64,000 nt of DNA from Marinobacter algicola DG893 (GTDB taxonomy: Bacteria; Pseudomonadota; Gammaproteobacteria; Pseudomonadales; Oleiphilaceae): positions 115,118 to 179,117 of the forward strand of contig NZ_ABCP01000004.1 in NCBI RefSeq assembly GCF_000170835.1, given 5' to 3'. Of the stretch, positions 1-8,959 are shown in pieces. Positions within the stretch are counted from its first letter, which is position 1; every line of letters begins with the position of its first letter. Below the pieces are notes generated by a model. That model saw only the letters and a program-made list of their open reading frames with translations, did no database searches and was not told where the DNA came from. The translations under genes were made by a program, and so were the position numbers.

Positions 1-110
<110 letters not shown>

Positions 111-130
111 TTATCAGCTACCAGATCGGC

Positions 131-622
131 CTAAAGATACCGACCACCGGCACCTATCACCACTGTGATCAGCCCGAGAATCAGGTTGATGCCTACCAGT
201 TTGCGGATCTGCCCCACCCGGCGTCCACCTTCCTGTGGGTCCTGATCGGCAACAGCCTGCTTCAACCGCCGGAAGGGGGCAAAATAGACGTGAAAAAAGA
301 GCAGCATCATCACAATCCCCAGCGCCTGCATCACATGGACATGCCAGCCGGCACCCGCCATGCCACCGAATACGCTGAAGACCATCCAGTAACCGGTCAC
401 CAGCAACAGTATGATCGCCACCCATACCCAGCGGAAAAACCGGGACAGGGTGTGACACCAAAGCGTACCCCGCTGCGATGCATCAATGACCTCCACCACT
501 GCTGGCCGCATGGCCATATAGGCGAAAAACATACCGCCAACCCAAATCACGGCAGAGAGAACATGTAATGCGATAGCCAGACCCATAAAGCGACTCCCGG
601 ATAAGAAATGTGTGACGAGCAT
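131..622 (-). CDS. CopD-like small integral membrane protein
   Basis: A 163-residue protein with four clear hydrophobic segments. The first, LHVLSAVIWVGGMFFAYM, has the H..SA..WVGG pattern of the CopD/DUF4149-type membrane superfamily. The ATG is preceded by TGAGG; a TTG further upstream has no better site. It lies just upstream (in its own reading direction) of a lipoprotein operon but is transcribed the same way with a gap of about 70 bases. Function is not known; a heme or copper role is only suggested by the fold. Confidence 0.6.
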   Translation of the reverse strand: MLVTHFLSGSRFMGLAIALHVLSAVIWVGGMFFAYMAMRPAVVEVIDASQRGTLWCHTLSRFFRWVWVAIILLLVTGYWMVFSVFGGMAGAGWHVHVMQALGIVMMLLFFHVYFAPFRRLKQAVADQDPQEGGRRVGQIRKLVGINLILGLITVVIGAGGRYL

Positions 623-692
623 AAGCCTCACCCGCCACAAAACCAACTCTCTTGACCGGATTCCCGGCTAAACCCGCCAGGGTGGGACGCTA

Positions 693-1976
693 TTACGGCA
701 TCGGCGAGCAACTGGCACTGGGCAATTGGTCAATCCAACTGCGAATCAGTTGAGCACCTTCCTGATGCGTTGTGCTACGGCCCAGCTCCGGCATCTTGTG
801 TCGGCTGTCTGTCGTCTCGATACGGAACAGCAGGTAGGACTCATCCGCGTTGCCTGGAATCACGTCGTACGGATAGCCCTCTTTGCCGCCGGCCACCGGG
901 TCCTTGCAGACTCCGAATTTACCCGGCGAGTCAGCGTAGACGCGGTTGTACTCCAACTGCACGCCGCTACTGCCTGCGGGGCCGGCATAGTCGGCCGGCA
1001 GGGTGAGGTCTGCCCGGTGGCAATGGGCGCAGTTGATGTCCAGGTAGGCCCTGGCCTTGTCGTTCAGTTCTGCGTCGCTCAGTGACGGGATGTGGGTTTC
1101 GTCATTGAACACCGGTGCCTGTTCCACACTGTTGAAATCCGCCGGTAACCCAGTGAGCAGTTCGCCTTCCGACCAGTATTGAAGCTGGTTGTAGACCGTG
1201 CCGTCCGGGTAGCTGAAATCCTTGTTCAGATAACGGGCCTTGGGGCCAATGGGCAGAAAAATCTGCTCACGCTGGTCATCCGGCCCCGCCAGGTCCGGCA
1301 CAATGGAGTGGCAGGAGTTGCAGTCCGCAGCTTTGGGCACCGCATAATCAAAGGTGAGCGTCTGTCCCTGGTTGTTGATGGTGGTCAGGTCGGTCAGGCG
1401 TTTCCCCGCAATGGCGAGTGTCGCCTCGGACTCTGACGACCAGTAATACGGCAATGCCATCCAGCCATCGACCCGGTGGATCAACAGGCGGGTTTCGATC
1501 ACCAGCTCCGCACCGTCAGGCATGGCGGTATTTTCCGGTAGGGCGAAAGTCTTGGTAATGACCGTCCCAACCGGAAAATCCAGCGCCTCTGATGGGTTGT
1601 AACCCACGGTCTTGCCTTCCGGCACAAACACAAAACGGTACTTACTGGTGTAATCAGAGAACAACGCCGTGGAGAGATCATAAGGCACCCCGCCCCGGGT
1701 CGGCCCGGCCGTTGGATCACTGGCATCGGTAAACAGATTGTAGTCGGAGAGCTTCGGGCACACCTCCGTCATCAAGGCGTCCCAGTTCACCCCATTCGTG
1801 GTTGCACTGCAGCTGCCCTCTGCTCCTGTCGGCGCACCAGCACCGGCATTCAGTGCGCTGCCAGTCGGGTTGGAGCCACTATCGTCCGACGAATCACCAC
1901 CTCCTCCGCCGCCACACGCAGCCATAAGAAAAGACGTCACCACACCCGCCGCAATCGTTTTATTACTGTGTTTCAT
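693..1976 (-). CDS. Diheme cytochrome-like lipoprotein (HNE_0200-type family)
   Basis: 427 residues. The N-terminus is a lipoprotein signal ending FLMAACGGGGGG, so the mature protein is probably anchored by Cys in an outer layer of the cell. Two CxxCH heme motifs are visible, CNSCHS near residue 225 and CAHCHR near residue 320, implying two covalently bound c-type hemes. It starts 13 bases after the stop of the beta-helix lipoprotein gene and shares its operon. From memory this pair corresponds to the TIGR03806/TIGR03805 families, described as a recurring neighbour pair of unknown function. The ATG chosen directly precedes the signal peptide and follows a GGAGAG site. Confidence 0.75.
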   Translation of the reverse strand: MKHSNKTIAAGVVTSFLMAACGGGGGGDSSDDSGSNPTGSALNAGAGAPTGAEGSCSATTNGVNWDALMTEVCPKLSDYNLFTDASDPTAGPTRGGVPYDLSTALFSDYTSKYRFVFVPEGKTVGYNPSEALDFPVGTVITKTFALPENTAMPDGAELVIETRLLIHRVDGWMALPYYWSSESEATLAIAGKRLTDLTTINNQGQTLTFDYAVPKAADCNSCHSIVPDLAGPDDQREQIFLPIGPKARYLNKDFSYPDGTVYNQLQYWSEGELLTGLPADFNSVEQAPVFNDETHIPSLSDAELNDKARAYLDINCAHCHRADLTLPADYAGPAGSSGVQLEYNRVYADSPGKFGVCKDPVAGGKEGYPYDVIPGNADESYLLFRIETTDSRHKMPELGRSTTHQEGAQLIRSWIDQLPSASCSPMP

Positions 1977-1989
1977 TGGAGACTCTCCC

Positions 1990-3576
1990 TTACAGCGCGC
2001 AGGCCGCTTCGGCCAGATCATCCCCGGTGCAGCCGTAGATGTTGTTGCGGAAGTTCACCACCGCTGGCGCCAGTCGCGGCTGGACGCAGTTCAAGTAGGT
2101 GTTGTTGACCATTTGATCGATTAACAGGTGGGGCAGAGGATTGCCATCGCCATCAACCATGGTTACGTCGGCAGGATCATCCGGATAGACCAGTCCGGTA
2201 TTCACTTCGTCATAGTCTGGCGCCGGGTTGCCATTGATGTTGCTGTTGGCACAAATCTGGTCGCCTGCGCCGTAAGGGTCGTAGTTCACCCCATCGGCCT
2301 GCGCCTCGGCGCCAACCAGGGCATTGAAGCCAGCCAACTCTCCGGCATTCGACAGCAGTTCACCGATTCCGTCATACAGAATCGCAGGAAAGGTTTGCGG
2401 CGCCCCCTTGCTGTTCATGTTCGAGGAGTAACCATCAATAACCGGCTGAAGTAGCGCACCTCGCGGGTTATCGCCGTTCCGGGCAATGGTGTTGTTATGC
2501 AGGTAGACGTTCTTCAGTGTCGGGCTCCAACCATTGCCCATGGTGGCGCCGTAGTTGGCCGGGTAACTGGCAAGGTCATCATCAACCAGCAGATAGCTGG
2601 TGATCGCGACCGCCGTGGTGTCATTGTCCGTTATCTGGTTGTTGTACATTTCCACGTCACTGGTGGCCAGCACCAGGACGCCGGTTCCCGGTGGCACCGT
2701 GCCAACCACGCCAGCGCCTACGTTATCGGCGTTGTTGTTGTAGGCCTGGTTGTTAAAAACACGAACATTGCCGCCGTAGGCCTTATCCAGCCCTGGCAAG
2801 TCGAACACCAGGATGCCGCCAGAGTTTGCGAGCGCGATGTTGTTGTACACATCCGCCATGGTGGAGTTTTCAATCTCAATGCCGGCCACGTTCTGTTTGG
2901 CGGTATTGTTCCGAACCACAATGTTTTCGGACTGCCCCACGTAGATGCCCGCATCCGCCGACCCGAAGGCGTAGTTGTTCTCCAGCAGCACGTTCTGGCT
3001 TTTCAGCGGGTACAGCCCGTAGGCGCCGTTGGCCGACTCCAACTCGCCTTCCCAGACCGTGGCGGTATAAGTCATATGGATGCCGTTGACGTTGGTGGCC
3101 TTGATGCCGTTCTTCGGCGCCTCGTACACACCGAAGTCCCGCACCGTAATACCGTTCCCGCCCTGGAAGCGGAACGCGTCGTCGCCATTGGACGTGCTGA
3201 AATCCAGCGCAGTTTCGTTGATGCCGTAGCCGGTGAGGGTCAGCCCACTGGCACTGTTGATGACAATGCTCTCGGTCACCACAAACCGCCCTTTTGGCAG
3301 AACCACCAGGGCATCCTCCGGCAAATCGAACAACGCCACGGACAGTGCCTCGGTAATGTCGTCACCGTCTGCAGCATCCGGCGCTACAAGGATGGCGTCT
3401 TCAGGAATGGAAAAACCAGACGTGGTCATTGCAAGTTGGGCAACGACATCGGCGGACTGTCCATCGGCTCCGGCCTTGCCGTCTTCTCCATCGTCCCCAT
3501 CACAACCGGCGAGTAGGAACCCACTTGAAATGGCAGTCACCAACAATAGTTTCTTGAACGTTCTGGCCTGGCGCAT
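1990..3576 (-). CDS. Parallel beta-helix repeat lipoprotein (partner of the diheme protein)
   Basis: 528 residues starting with a lipoprotein signal (SSGFLLAGC lipobox near residue 24), then a Gly/Asp-rich linker (GDDGEDGKAGADGQ) and a long right-handed beta-helix region with repeated Asn-rich turns such as VLLENNYAFGSADAGIYV, VVRNNTAKQNVAGIEIENS and VEMYNNQITDNDTTAVAI. Several Cys pairs occur in the last 90 residues. Such solenoids often bind or cleave polysaccharides, but no catalytic residues are recognisable. It is the first gene of the two-gene operon with the diheme lipoprotein, which suggests a joint surface role. Confidence 0.75.
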   Translation of the reverse strand: MRQARTFKKLLLVTAISSGFLLAGCDGDDGEDGKAGADGQSADVVAQLAMTTSGFSIPEDAILVAPDAADGDDITEALSVALFDLPEDALVVLPKGRFVVTESIVINSASGLTLTGYGINETALDFSTSNGDDAFRFQGGNGITVRDFGVYEAPKNGIKATNVNGIHMTYTATVWEGELESANGAYGLYPLKSQNVLLENNYAFGSADAGIYVGQSENIVVRNNTAKQNVAGIEIENSTMADVYNNIALANSGGILVFDLPGLDKAYGGNVRVFNNQAYNNNADNVGAGVVGTVPPGTGVLVLATSDVEMYNNQITDNDTTAVAITSYLLVDDDLASYPANYGATMGNGWSPTLKNVYLHNNTIARNGDNPRGALLQPVIDGYSSNMNSKGAPQTFPAILYDGIGELLSNAGELAGFNALVGAEAQADGVNYDPYGAGDQICANSNINGNPAPDYDEVNTGLVYPDDPADVTMVDGDGNPLPHLLIDQMVNNTYLNCVQPRLAPAVVNFRNNIYGCTGDDLAEAACAL

Positions 3577-3766
3577 CGTAACCTCTGCTTGATCGTGTTG
3601 TTGTTATTCAGGCGTTCCCAAAAAGAACGCGGTGTCCCGAACGACACTAAGCAGGATGCGACACGTTGGCGAGAACAACCGATGTGCAGAAAGCCTCACG
3701 CCCTGTGCAAATTCTGCAACGGCCCGCGCACCAGGGGTTTGAGAGGAGAAAAGAAGGGCACTGTGC

Positions 3767-3797
3767 AAAACCTGCAATTCCGGAAATTGCAGGTTTT
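3767..3797. terminator. Bidirectional intrinsic terminator
   Basis: A perfect 13-bp inverted repeat (arms 3767-3779 and 3785-3797, loop CCGGA) begins with AAAA and ends with TTTT, so it has a U-tract on both strands. It lies directly after the stop codon of the AraC-type gene and is well placed to end that transcript. Confidence 0.85.
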
Positions 3798-3799
3798 GA

Positions 3800-4852
3800 T
3801 CAGCTGATGTCAGCCCCGAGGCACTGCTGACGGTACTCTGTTGGGGTGGCGTTCTGGATATCCCGAAACGCCCGGTTGAATGAGCTCAGGGTACGGTAGC
3901 CAACGTCCAGAGAGATGTTCAGCACGGGTGTGCCCGGTTCGTTCCGCAAACGTTCAGCGGCGTCGGCTACCCGGAGCTGGTTGATGTAGTCATTGAAGTT
4001 TCGATAACCCAAAGCCTGGTTAATCACCTTGCGCAAACGATATTCAGGAATCTCAGTGACTTCCGACAGCTTTTTGAGAGTCAGCTTCTCTGTTCGATAG
4101 AAGCCGGCATCCATGGTTCGGCAAAGCACTGAGGCGTCCTGCTCCTGTTGTGCAAAGTGTGCCTCGTTAGCCTCCTGGGGCTCTGTCTCTGGAGTTGGTC
4201 TGGGCTGTGGCTGTGGCGAACCGGCAGGCCGATCGCTGCCCACCAGATCCATGATTCCCTCCCGCGCCGTAACCAGGCAGATCAGGGTTGCGAAAGCCGC
4301 CAGCCCCGTGATGATCCCGCGGATGTACTCATGATAAAGCCCGAAGTTCAGGCTGACCGTCGCCACGCCTACGGCGCTGCCGACAATCAACAAAAAGGCC
4401 AGACGGGCCTTCCTGCGGGCTTCCACCAGATCGTTTCGCCAGTACCGAATCACAAAACTGAGGCCATGCAGCAGCACCACGTACTCGAAGAACTGGCCCA
4501 GCCGCCATCCGAAGAACACCGCCGGAGTCCACGCGTCACCGGGCTCTACGAAGGGCCGCGCCAACGCTGGCGCCAGAAAGCTGTATAGCGCCATCGCGCC
4601 CCACACTGACTTCAAACGCGGGCGCGGCGCAAAAATCAGCTTACACAGTAGCCAGAACAAGGCGGGCAACGCGGTTTGCAGGTCGGAAGTGATCCAGCGC
4701 CATTCGGCTGGAATCAAAGGATCGACCAGGAACGCCACAGACCCAACAATCACCAGCAGGAACAACTGGCCAACCAGCAAATGCCGGAAGTCTCGCAACG
4801 TAATCACAAACAGGGGCAACAGGCAGCCAAGCCCGAAGCCGGTTAGCAACAT
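3800..4852 (-). CDS. Membrane-anchored AraC-family transcriptional regulator
   Basis: 350 residues. The first ~210 contain about seven hydrophobic segments (a 7TM-like sensor), followed by a Pro/Glu-rich linker and a C-terminal AraC-type double helix-turn-helix. Recognisable AraC features are FNDYINQLRVADAAERL and the second-helix signature SLDVGYRTLSSFNRAFRDIQ. The family couples a membrane sensor to DNA binding. A GTG three bases upstream of the ATG is better spaced from an AAGG site, so the true start could be 4855. Neighbouring genes do not reveal the signal; the adjacent beta-helix lipoprotein operon is a possible target. Confidence 0.85.
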   Translation of the reverse strand: MLLTGFGLGCLLPLFVITLRDFRHLLVGQLFLLVIVGSVAFLVDPLIPAEWRWITSDLQTALPALFWLLCKLIFAPRPRLKSVWGAMALYSFLAPALARPFVEPGDAWTPAVFFGWRLGQFFEYVVLLHGLSFVIRYWRNDLVEARRKARLAFLLIVGSAVGVATVSLNFGLYHEYIRGIITGLAAFATLICLVTAREGIMDLVGSDRPAGSPQPQPRPTPETEPQEANEAHFAQQEQDASVLCRTMDAGFYRTEKLTLKKLSEVTEIPEYRLRKVINQALGYRNFNDYINQLRVADAAERLRNEPGTPVLNISLDVGYRTLSSFNRAFRDIQNATPTEYRQQCLGADIS

Positions 4853-4938
4853 CACTGTTTTTACCTTCTTGTTGTTATCTTAACGCTTGATAACGGATGT
4901 TAGCCGAAGTGTTGAACGTTTTGATAGCAACTCACTTT

Positions 4939-6081
4939 TCAAAACGACTCGCGCATGATGTTTTCAATGGTTGGCCTTGGCAACACAACGGGGTTGGCCT
5001 TCATGGAAGAAGAGCTTGCAGCCGACTGTGAGGCGGCAATAATGTGCTCTTCCGTCACTCCAATGGATGCCAGCCCGGGCAAGCCACTTTGACAGATCCA
5101 TTCACGAAAACGTGGTAGCGCCTGATCCGCGGACGCCTCAAATATGTCTGCAATCCAGCCAACTACCCGATCAATACGAGCCTTATGCTCCGCCTCAACC
5201 ACGCTATCGCGGTTGGCGGCTATACCTGCCGGCAACAAGGCACCACAGAGGGCACCATGGGGCGCACCAGATAATCCTCCCAACGGACCGGCAATGCCAT
5301 GAACGACACCCAGTCCCGAGTTTGCAAGTGCAAGCCCACCAAACAGACTCACTTGAGCCATGGCGTCACGCGCCTCTTCAGACTCACCATCCATCAGTTG
5401 TTTTAACGCGGCCAGGCCTTTTGGGATCGCCTCTTTGCACAACATGTCGGTGAACAGATTGGAGCGTGACGAGAGATACGGCTCGATGACCTGGGTAATG
5501 GCATCCAGCCCTGAGTGCAAGGTAACACCCCGGGGACAATGGTCGGTCAGCGCAGGATCTATCAGGGCAAGGTCAGGGAGCAACTGGTTATCCCGCAGAC
5601 TCACCTTGCGCTGAGCTTCCGGAATATCAATGACCGCGTTTCGGGTCGCCTCTGCCCCCGTTCCCGAGGTGGTTGGAATCAGGATCAAGGGCAGGCGCTG
5701 GGTGGATAACGGCAGCCCCTCTCCGACCACCTCCAGGTGGCTCATCAACTCGGTCTGGCTGGACAGCATCGCAGCCAGTACCTTCGCTGAATCCATGACA
5801 GAACCACCACCAATGCCGATGACCAGATCGACACCCAATGCTTTGCCTTGCCGAATGGCAGCATTCAGTGTCTGTAAATCTGGTTCCTTATGCACAGACA
5901 TCGTTTGGACAATATCAACGGCATTCAGTGACTCGAATACCCTGGCAAGTCGATCAGGATGGCGGCCATGAACGATCAGTACTCGCTTGCCCAACCTTGT
6001 CACCCGGTCGCTCAGTTGGGCTATCTGTCCTCTCCCGAAGACAATGTCGGTCGGAGTTACCAGGCTAAAAGTGTCGGGCAT
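4939..6081 (-). CDS. Iron-type alcohol dehydrogenase, divergent from phn-like operon
   Basis: 380 residues of the group III (Fe-containing) alcohol dehydrogenase family, with the nucleotide-binding GIGGGSVMDSAK segment near residue 93 and IPTTSGTGAEAT near 137. In FucO-type enzymes the metal is held by Asp and three His. Here the segment reads GLDAITQVIEPY (a Gln where FucO has His) and VHGIAGPLGG...APHG (two metal His kept, the mobile active-site His replaced by Gly). Metal content may therefore differ. It is divergent from a phosphonate-type transporter operon, and one of two palindromic operators lies just upstream of its start, suggesting shared control and a role in metabolising the imported compound. 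Confidence 0.85.
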   Translation of the reverse strand: MPDTFSLVTPTDIVFGRGQIAQLSDRVTRLGKRVLIVHGRHPDRLARVFESLNAVDIVQTMSVHKEPDLQTLNAAIRQGKALGVDLVIGIGGGSVMDSAKVLAAMLSSQTELMSHLEVVGEGLPLSTQRLPLILIPTTSGTGAEATRNAVIDIPEAQRKVSLRDNQLLPDLALIDPALTDHCPRGVTLHSGLDAITQVIEPYLSSRSNLFTDMLCKEAIPKGLAALKQLMDGESEEARDAMAQVSLFGGLALANSGLGVVHGIAGPLGGLSGAPHGALCGALLPAGIAANRDSVVEAEHKARIDRVVGWIADIFEASADQALPRFREWICQSGLPGLASIGVTEEHIIAASQSAASSSSMKANPVVLPRPTIENIMRESF

Positions 6082-6108
6082 AGAGAAGATCGTCCTCGAT
6101 ATGGATGA

Positions 6109-6122
6109 TGTTCAATTGAACA
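6109..6122. promoter_or_regulatory. Palindromic operator 1 (TGTTCAATTGAACA)
   Basis: A perfect 14-bp palindrome 28 bases upstream of the alcohol dehydrogenase start codon. The same sequence occurs again at 6194-6209, centre to centre 86 bp away. It closely resembles the GlpR-type operator core (ATGTTCG...CGAACAT), and a GlpR-like repressor is encoded at the end of the divergent operon. Confidence 0.7.
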
Positions 6123-6163
6123 CTAATTACGGTGTCGATCCAAGTGTTCCGATGCCTCTCACC

Positions 6164-6191
6164 TTGTCTAATGCTCATTTACTGTTATGCT
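6164..6191 (+). promoter_or_regulatory. Candidate sigma70 promoter of the phn-like operon
   Basis: TTGTCT (6164-6169), a 16-bp spacer and TATGCT (6186-6191) resemble -35 and -10 boxes. The second palindrome begins two bases downstream, so a bound repressor would cover the expected transcription start. Assigned by eye only. Confidence 0.4.
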
Positions 6192-6193
6192 GA

Positions 6194-6209
6194 ATGTTCA
6201 ATTGAACAT
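6194..6209. promoter_or_regulatory. Palindromic operator 2 (ATGTTCAATTGAACAT)
   Basis: A perfect 16-bp palindrome, identical in its central 14 bases to the site at 6109. It overlaps the predicted start of the phn-like transcript. A further half-site, ATGTTCAAT, occurs at 6247-6255. Two or three co-operating sites could allow looping over the divergent promoters. Confidence 0.75.
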
Positions 6210-6304
6210 CTGATAATAACAAGCTGAGTGAGCTGGTCCTTCCCGGATGTTCAATGCGAGGCAGAGAAACCTCAGGCATGGACCGCTCCACATGGAGAAA
6301 AAGA

Positions 6305-7297
6305 ATGAACCTGTCTAAGAAAGTGTTTCCCGGTATTCTCCCGTCGGTGACTCTGGCGGCATCCGCCTTGCTGGTCGGCTTCAGCGGTCAGGCATTTGCG
6401 GATTGCGAACGAGGCTCGCTAGACGCCAAGTACTGCGACGAAAACGGCGATATGGTTGCTGACCTGCCAGCGGACAAATCAGAGTGGGTGAATCCCGACA
6501 CTCTGATCTTTGCCTACACGCCGGTTGAAGACCCCGCCATCTATTCCGACATCTGGCAGCCCTTCATCGATCATCTGTCTGAAGTGACAGGCAAGGATGT
6601 TCGCTTCTTCGCCGTGCAATCCAACGCCGCGCAAGTGGAAGCCATGCGCAGCGGCCGTTTGCATGTGGCGGGCTTTTCTACCGGCCCAACGCCTTTCGCG
6701 GTTAATCTCGCCGGTGCGGTGCCCTTCGCCTTGATGGGCTCAGACTCCGGGCAGTTCGGCTACTCGCTTCAGGTCTACACCCACGTCGATTCCGACATCC
6801 ATGAAATAACCGACCTGAAAGGTAAGCGCGTCGCACACACCTCCCCTACCTCGAACTCCGGTAACCAGGCCCCCCGTGCCCTGTTCCCGGAAATGGGCGT
6901 GGTACCAGGTGACGACTATGAAATCACCTTCTCCGGCAGCCATGACCAGTCCATGCTCGGCGTAGTGGCCAAGGATTACGACGCGGCCCCTGTGGCCTCG
7001 GAAGTGGTTGAGCGTATGGCCGCGCGTGGGCTTTATGACGAGGAAGATGTGCGTCTGGTGTGGGAGTCCGACCGGTTCCCGACAACCTCCTATAACCACG
7101 CCCACAACCTGCATCCCGAGCTGGTCGAGAAAATTCGTGAAGCCTTTTACAGCTTCAAGTTTTCCGGCACCGAGCTGGGCGAAGAGTTTGAGGGCGTCGA
7201 GACCTTCATCCCCATCAACTACAAGGACAACTGGCGCGTAATTCGCACCATCCAGGCGTCCAACGGCGTTCAGTACACGCCCGACAATCTGAAATAA
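6305..7297 (+). CDS. phnD: PhnD-family phosphonate/phosphate-type periplasmic binding protein
   Basis: 330 residues with a Sec signal peptide (SALLVGFSGQAFA cleavage near residue 35). The mature part has the PhnD family pattern: TLIFAYTPVEDPAIYSDIWQ, a V.FFAV.SNAAQVEAMRSG segment, the ligand-loop HTSPTSNSGNQAPRA and SGSHDQSMLGV. The chosen ATG follows GGAG by seven bases; upstream ATGs lack a ribosome site. As first gene of the operon it would capture an organophosphorus solute in the periplasm for the PhnC/PhnE transporter. The real ligand is unknown because no C-P lyase or phosphonatase gene is present nearby. Confidence 0.88.
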   Translation: MNLSKKVFPGILPSVTLAASALLVGFSGQAFADCERGSLDAKYCDENGDMVADLPADKSEWVNPDTLIFAYTPVEDPAIYSDIWQPFIDHLSEVTGKDVRFFAVQSNAAQVEAMRSGRLHVAGFSTGPTPFAVNLAGAVPFALMGSDSGQFGYSLQVYTHVDSDIHEITDLKGKRVAHTSPTSNSGNQAPRALFPEMGVVPGDDYEITFSGSHDQSMLGVVAKDYDAAPVASEVVERMAARGLYDEEDVRLVWESDRFPTTSYNHAHNLHPELVEKIREAFYSFKFSGTELGEEFEGVETFIPINYKDNWRVIRTIQASNGVQYTPDNLK

Positions 7298-7349
7298 GAG
7301 CAACAGGCGCTTCCGGCCAATGGCCGGAAGCTCTGGCCGGAGTGAATTC

Positions 7350-8144
7350 ATGTTAGAAATTACCAACCTGGTAAAGCGATACGGGCACAATGAGCCGGTG
7401 CTAAAAGGCCTGGATCTTGAGGTTGACGGCAGCAGCGTCGTTTCCATCGTCGGCGCTTCGGGCGCGGGGAAAAGCACACTGCTGCGCTGCATCAACCGGC
7501 TGGTTGAGCCCACATCGGGTTCGATCAAGTTGAATGGCCACCAACTGGTCAATCTTCGCGGCAGCGAATTGCGACATTCCCGCCGGCGTATCGGCATGGT
7601 TTTTCAGGGGTTTAACCTGATTGATCGCTTGACGGTCATGGAAAACGTGCTGTCCGGACGCTTGGGCTATGTGTCACTGTTCCAGGCCCTGACCCGCCGC
7701 TTCCCTCAATCGGATATCGATCGCGCCTTCCACCTGATGGAGCGCGTGGGTATCGCCCACTACGCCAATAATCGAGCCGACCAGTTGTCCGGGGGTGAAC
7801 GGCAACGGGTAGCCGTAGTGCGGGCACTGATGCAGGAGCCGGAGATTCTGCTGGCGGATGAGCCAACCGCGTCGCTGGACCCCAAAACCTCTCAGCAGAT
7901 CATGAGCCTGCTCCAAACCCTGGCCAGCGAAATGTCGCTGCCGGTGCTGATCAACATCCACAACGTCACTCAGGCGCGAATGTACACGGATCGTATTGTG
8001 GGTATGCGGCACGGTCAGATGATTTTTGACGGTTCGCCCAAGGACTTCAACCAGGATGCGCTGGATGCCATTTACGGCGGCATTGAGTCCCCGGACGAGG
8101 ATGCGGCTGAGGCCGGCGCCCAAACCCAGGAGGCGACCGTATGA
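7350..8144 (+). CDS. phnC: Phosphonate-type ABC transporter ATPase
   Basis: 264 residues with Walker A GASGAGKST (about residue 36), ABC signature LSGGERQRVAVVRAL, Walker B EILLADEPTASLDP and the switch His (INIHNVT). The family energises uptake of phosphonates, phosphite or related esters. Start ATG follows CCGGAG; the upstream in-frame ATG would add ten residues not found in the family. Its stop overlaps the first permease start (ATGA), showing translational coupling in the phnD-C-E-E operon. Confidence 0.92.
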   Translation: MLEITNLVKRYGHNEPVLKGLDLEVDGSSVVSIVGASGAGKSTLLRCINRLVEPTSGSIKLNGHQLVNLRGSELRHSRRRIGMVFQGFNLIDRLTVMENVLSGRLGYVSLFQALTRRFPQSDIDRAFHLMERVGIAHYANNRADQLSGGERQRVAVVRALMQEPEILLADEPTASLDPKTSQQIMSLLQTLASEMSLPVLINIHNVTQARMYTDRIVGMRHGQMIFDGSPKDFNQDALDAIYGGIESPDEDAAEAGAQTQEATV

Positions 8145-8959
8145 CCACCAGCAGAACTGCAACCGACATGACGTCGGGCAGGGTCTGGAAGAAGCCCCCG
8201 TTCATAGCCAACCCCTGGCTCCGCTATGGCTTGATCGCCGTTACCCTGACTTATCTCTACTGGGCTTTCTCCACGCTACCCTTTGATTGGGCGCGAATTT
8301 CCGAGGGCCTGCCCCGAGCCGCCAAAATATTCGGTGGAGCCTTTCCTCCCAGCTTTGAGCGTGCCGGACTCTTGTGGACCGGCTTCAAGGAAAGCTTCCA
8401 GATTGCATTCCTGGCAACCCTGCTTGGGGTGTTTCTGTCGATACCTATTGCGGTGATGGCTGCCAAAAACGTGGCTCCGAAGCCAGTCTATCTGCTGGGG
8501 CGCGCCATCATCATTATCTCCCGCAGCTTCCACCCGGTCATCGTGGCCATCCTGTTTGTGGCGGCCGTCGGGTTTGGCCCCATGGCAGGCATCCTGACCC
8601 TGACACTCTATTCCATCGGGTTCGTGGCCAAACTGTTGGCCGAAGAAATCGAAGAAATCGACTGGGGCCAGGTGGAAGCCATGCGCTCCGTCGGCGCAGG
8701 ATATCTGAAGATGCTGATCTACGGCGTGTTTCCGCAGATCATGCCACGCCAGATTGGGCTATCCATGTACCAGCTCGACAGCAACCTGCGCGCTTCCGCG
8801 GTGGTTGGCATTGTCGGAGCAGGCGGTATTGGCGGCACACTGATGAATGCGTTCGGACGTTACGATTACGACTTCGCCTTTGCCATTCTGCTGATGATTA
8901 TTGGCATCATTCTGGTCAGCGAAGGCATAAGCGGATGGGTGAGGAAAAAAGTATGGTAG
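8141..8959 (+). CDS. phnE: PhnE-family ABC permease, first copy
   Basis: 272 residues with about six membrane spans and the cytoplasmic EAA-type loop EEIDWGQVEAMRSVGAGYLK that docks with the ATPase. Start ATG overlaps the phnC stop and follows AGGAGG. Its end overlaps the second permease by seven bases. Two separate permeases suggest a heterodimeric channel, as in other PhnCDE1E2 systems. Confidence 0.9.
   Translation: MTTSRTATDMTSGRVWKKPPFIANPWLRYGLIAVTLTYLYWAFSTLPFDWARISEGLPRAAKIFGGAFPPSFERAGLLWTGFKESFQIAFLATLLGVFLSIPIAVMAAKNVAPKPVYLLGRAIIIISRSFHPVIVAILFVAAVGFGPMAGILTLTLYSIGFVAKLLAEEIEEIDWGQVEAMRSVGAGYLKMLIYGVFPQIMPRQIGLSMYQLDSNLRASAVVGIVGAGGIGGTLMNAFGRYDYDFAFAILLMIIGIILVSEGISGWVRKKVW

Noticed and set aside
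3589..3807. Small plus-strand gene of 72 codons
   Set aside because: It runs through the terminator hairpin and has no ribosome site; this is promoter region of the beta-helix operon.
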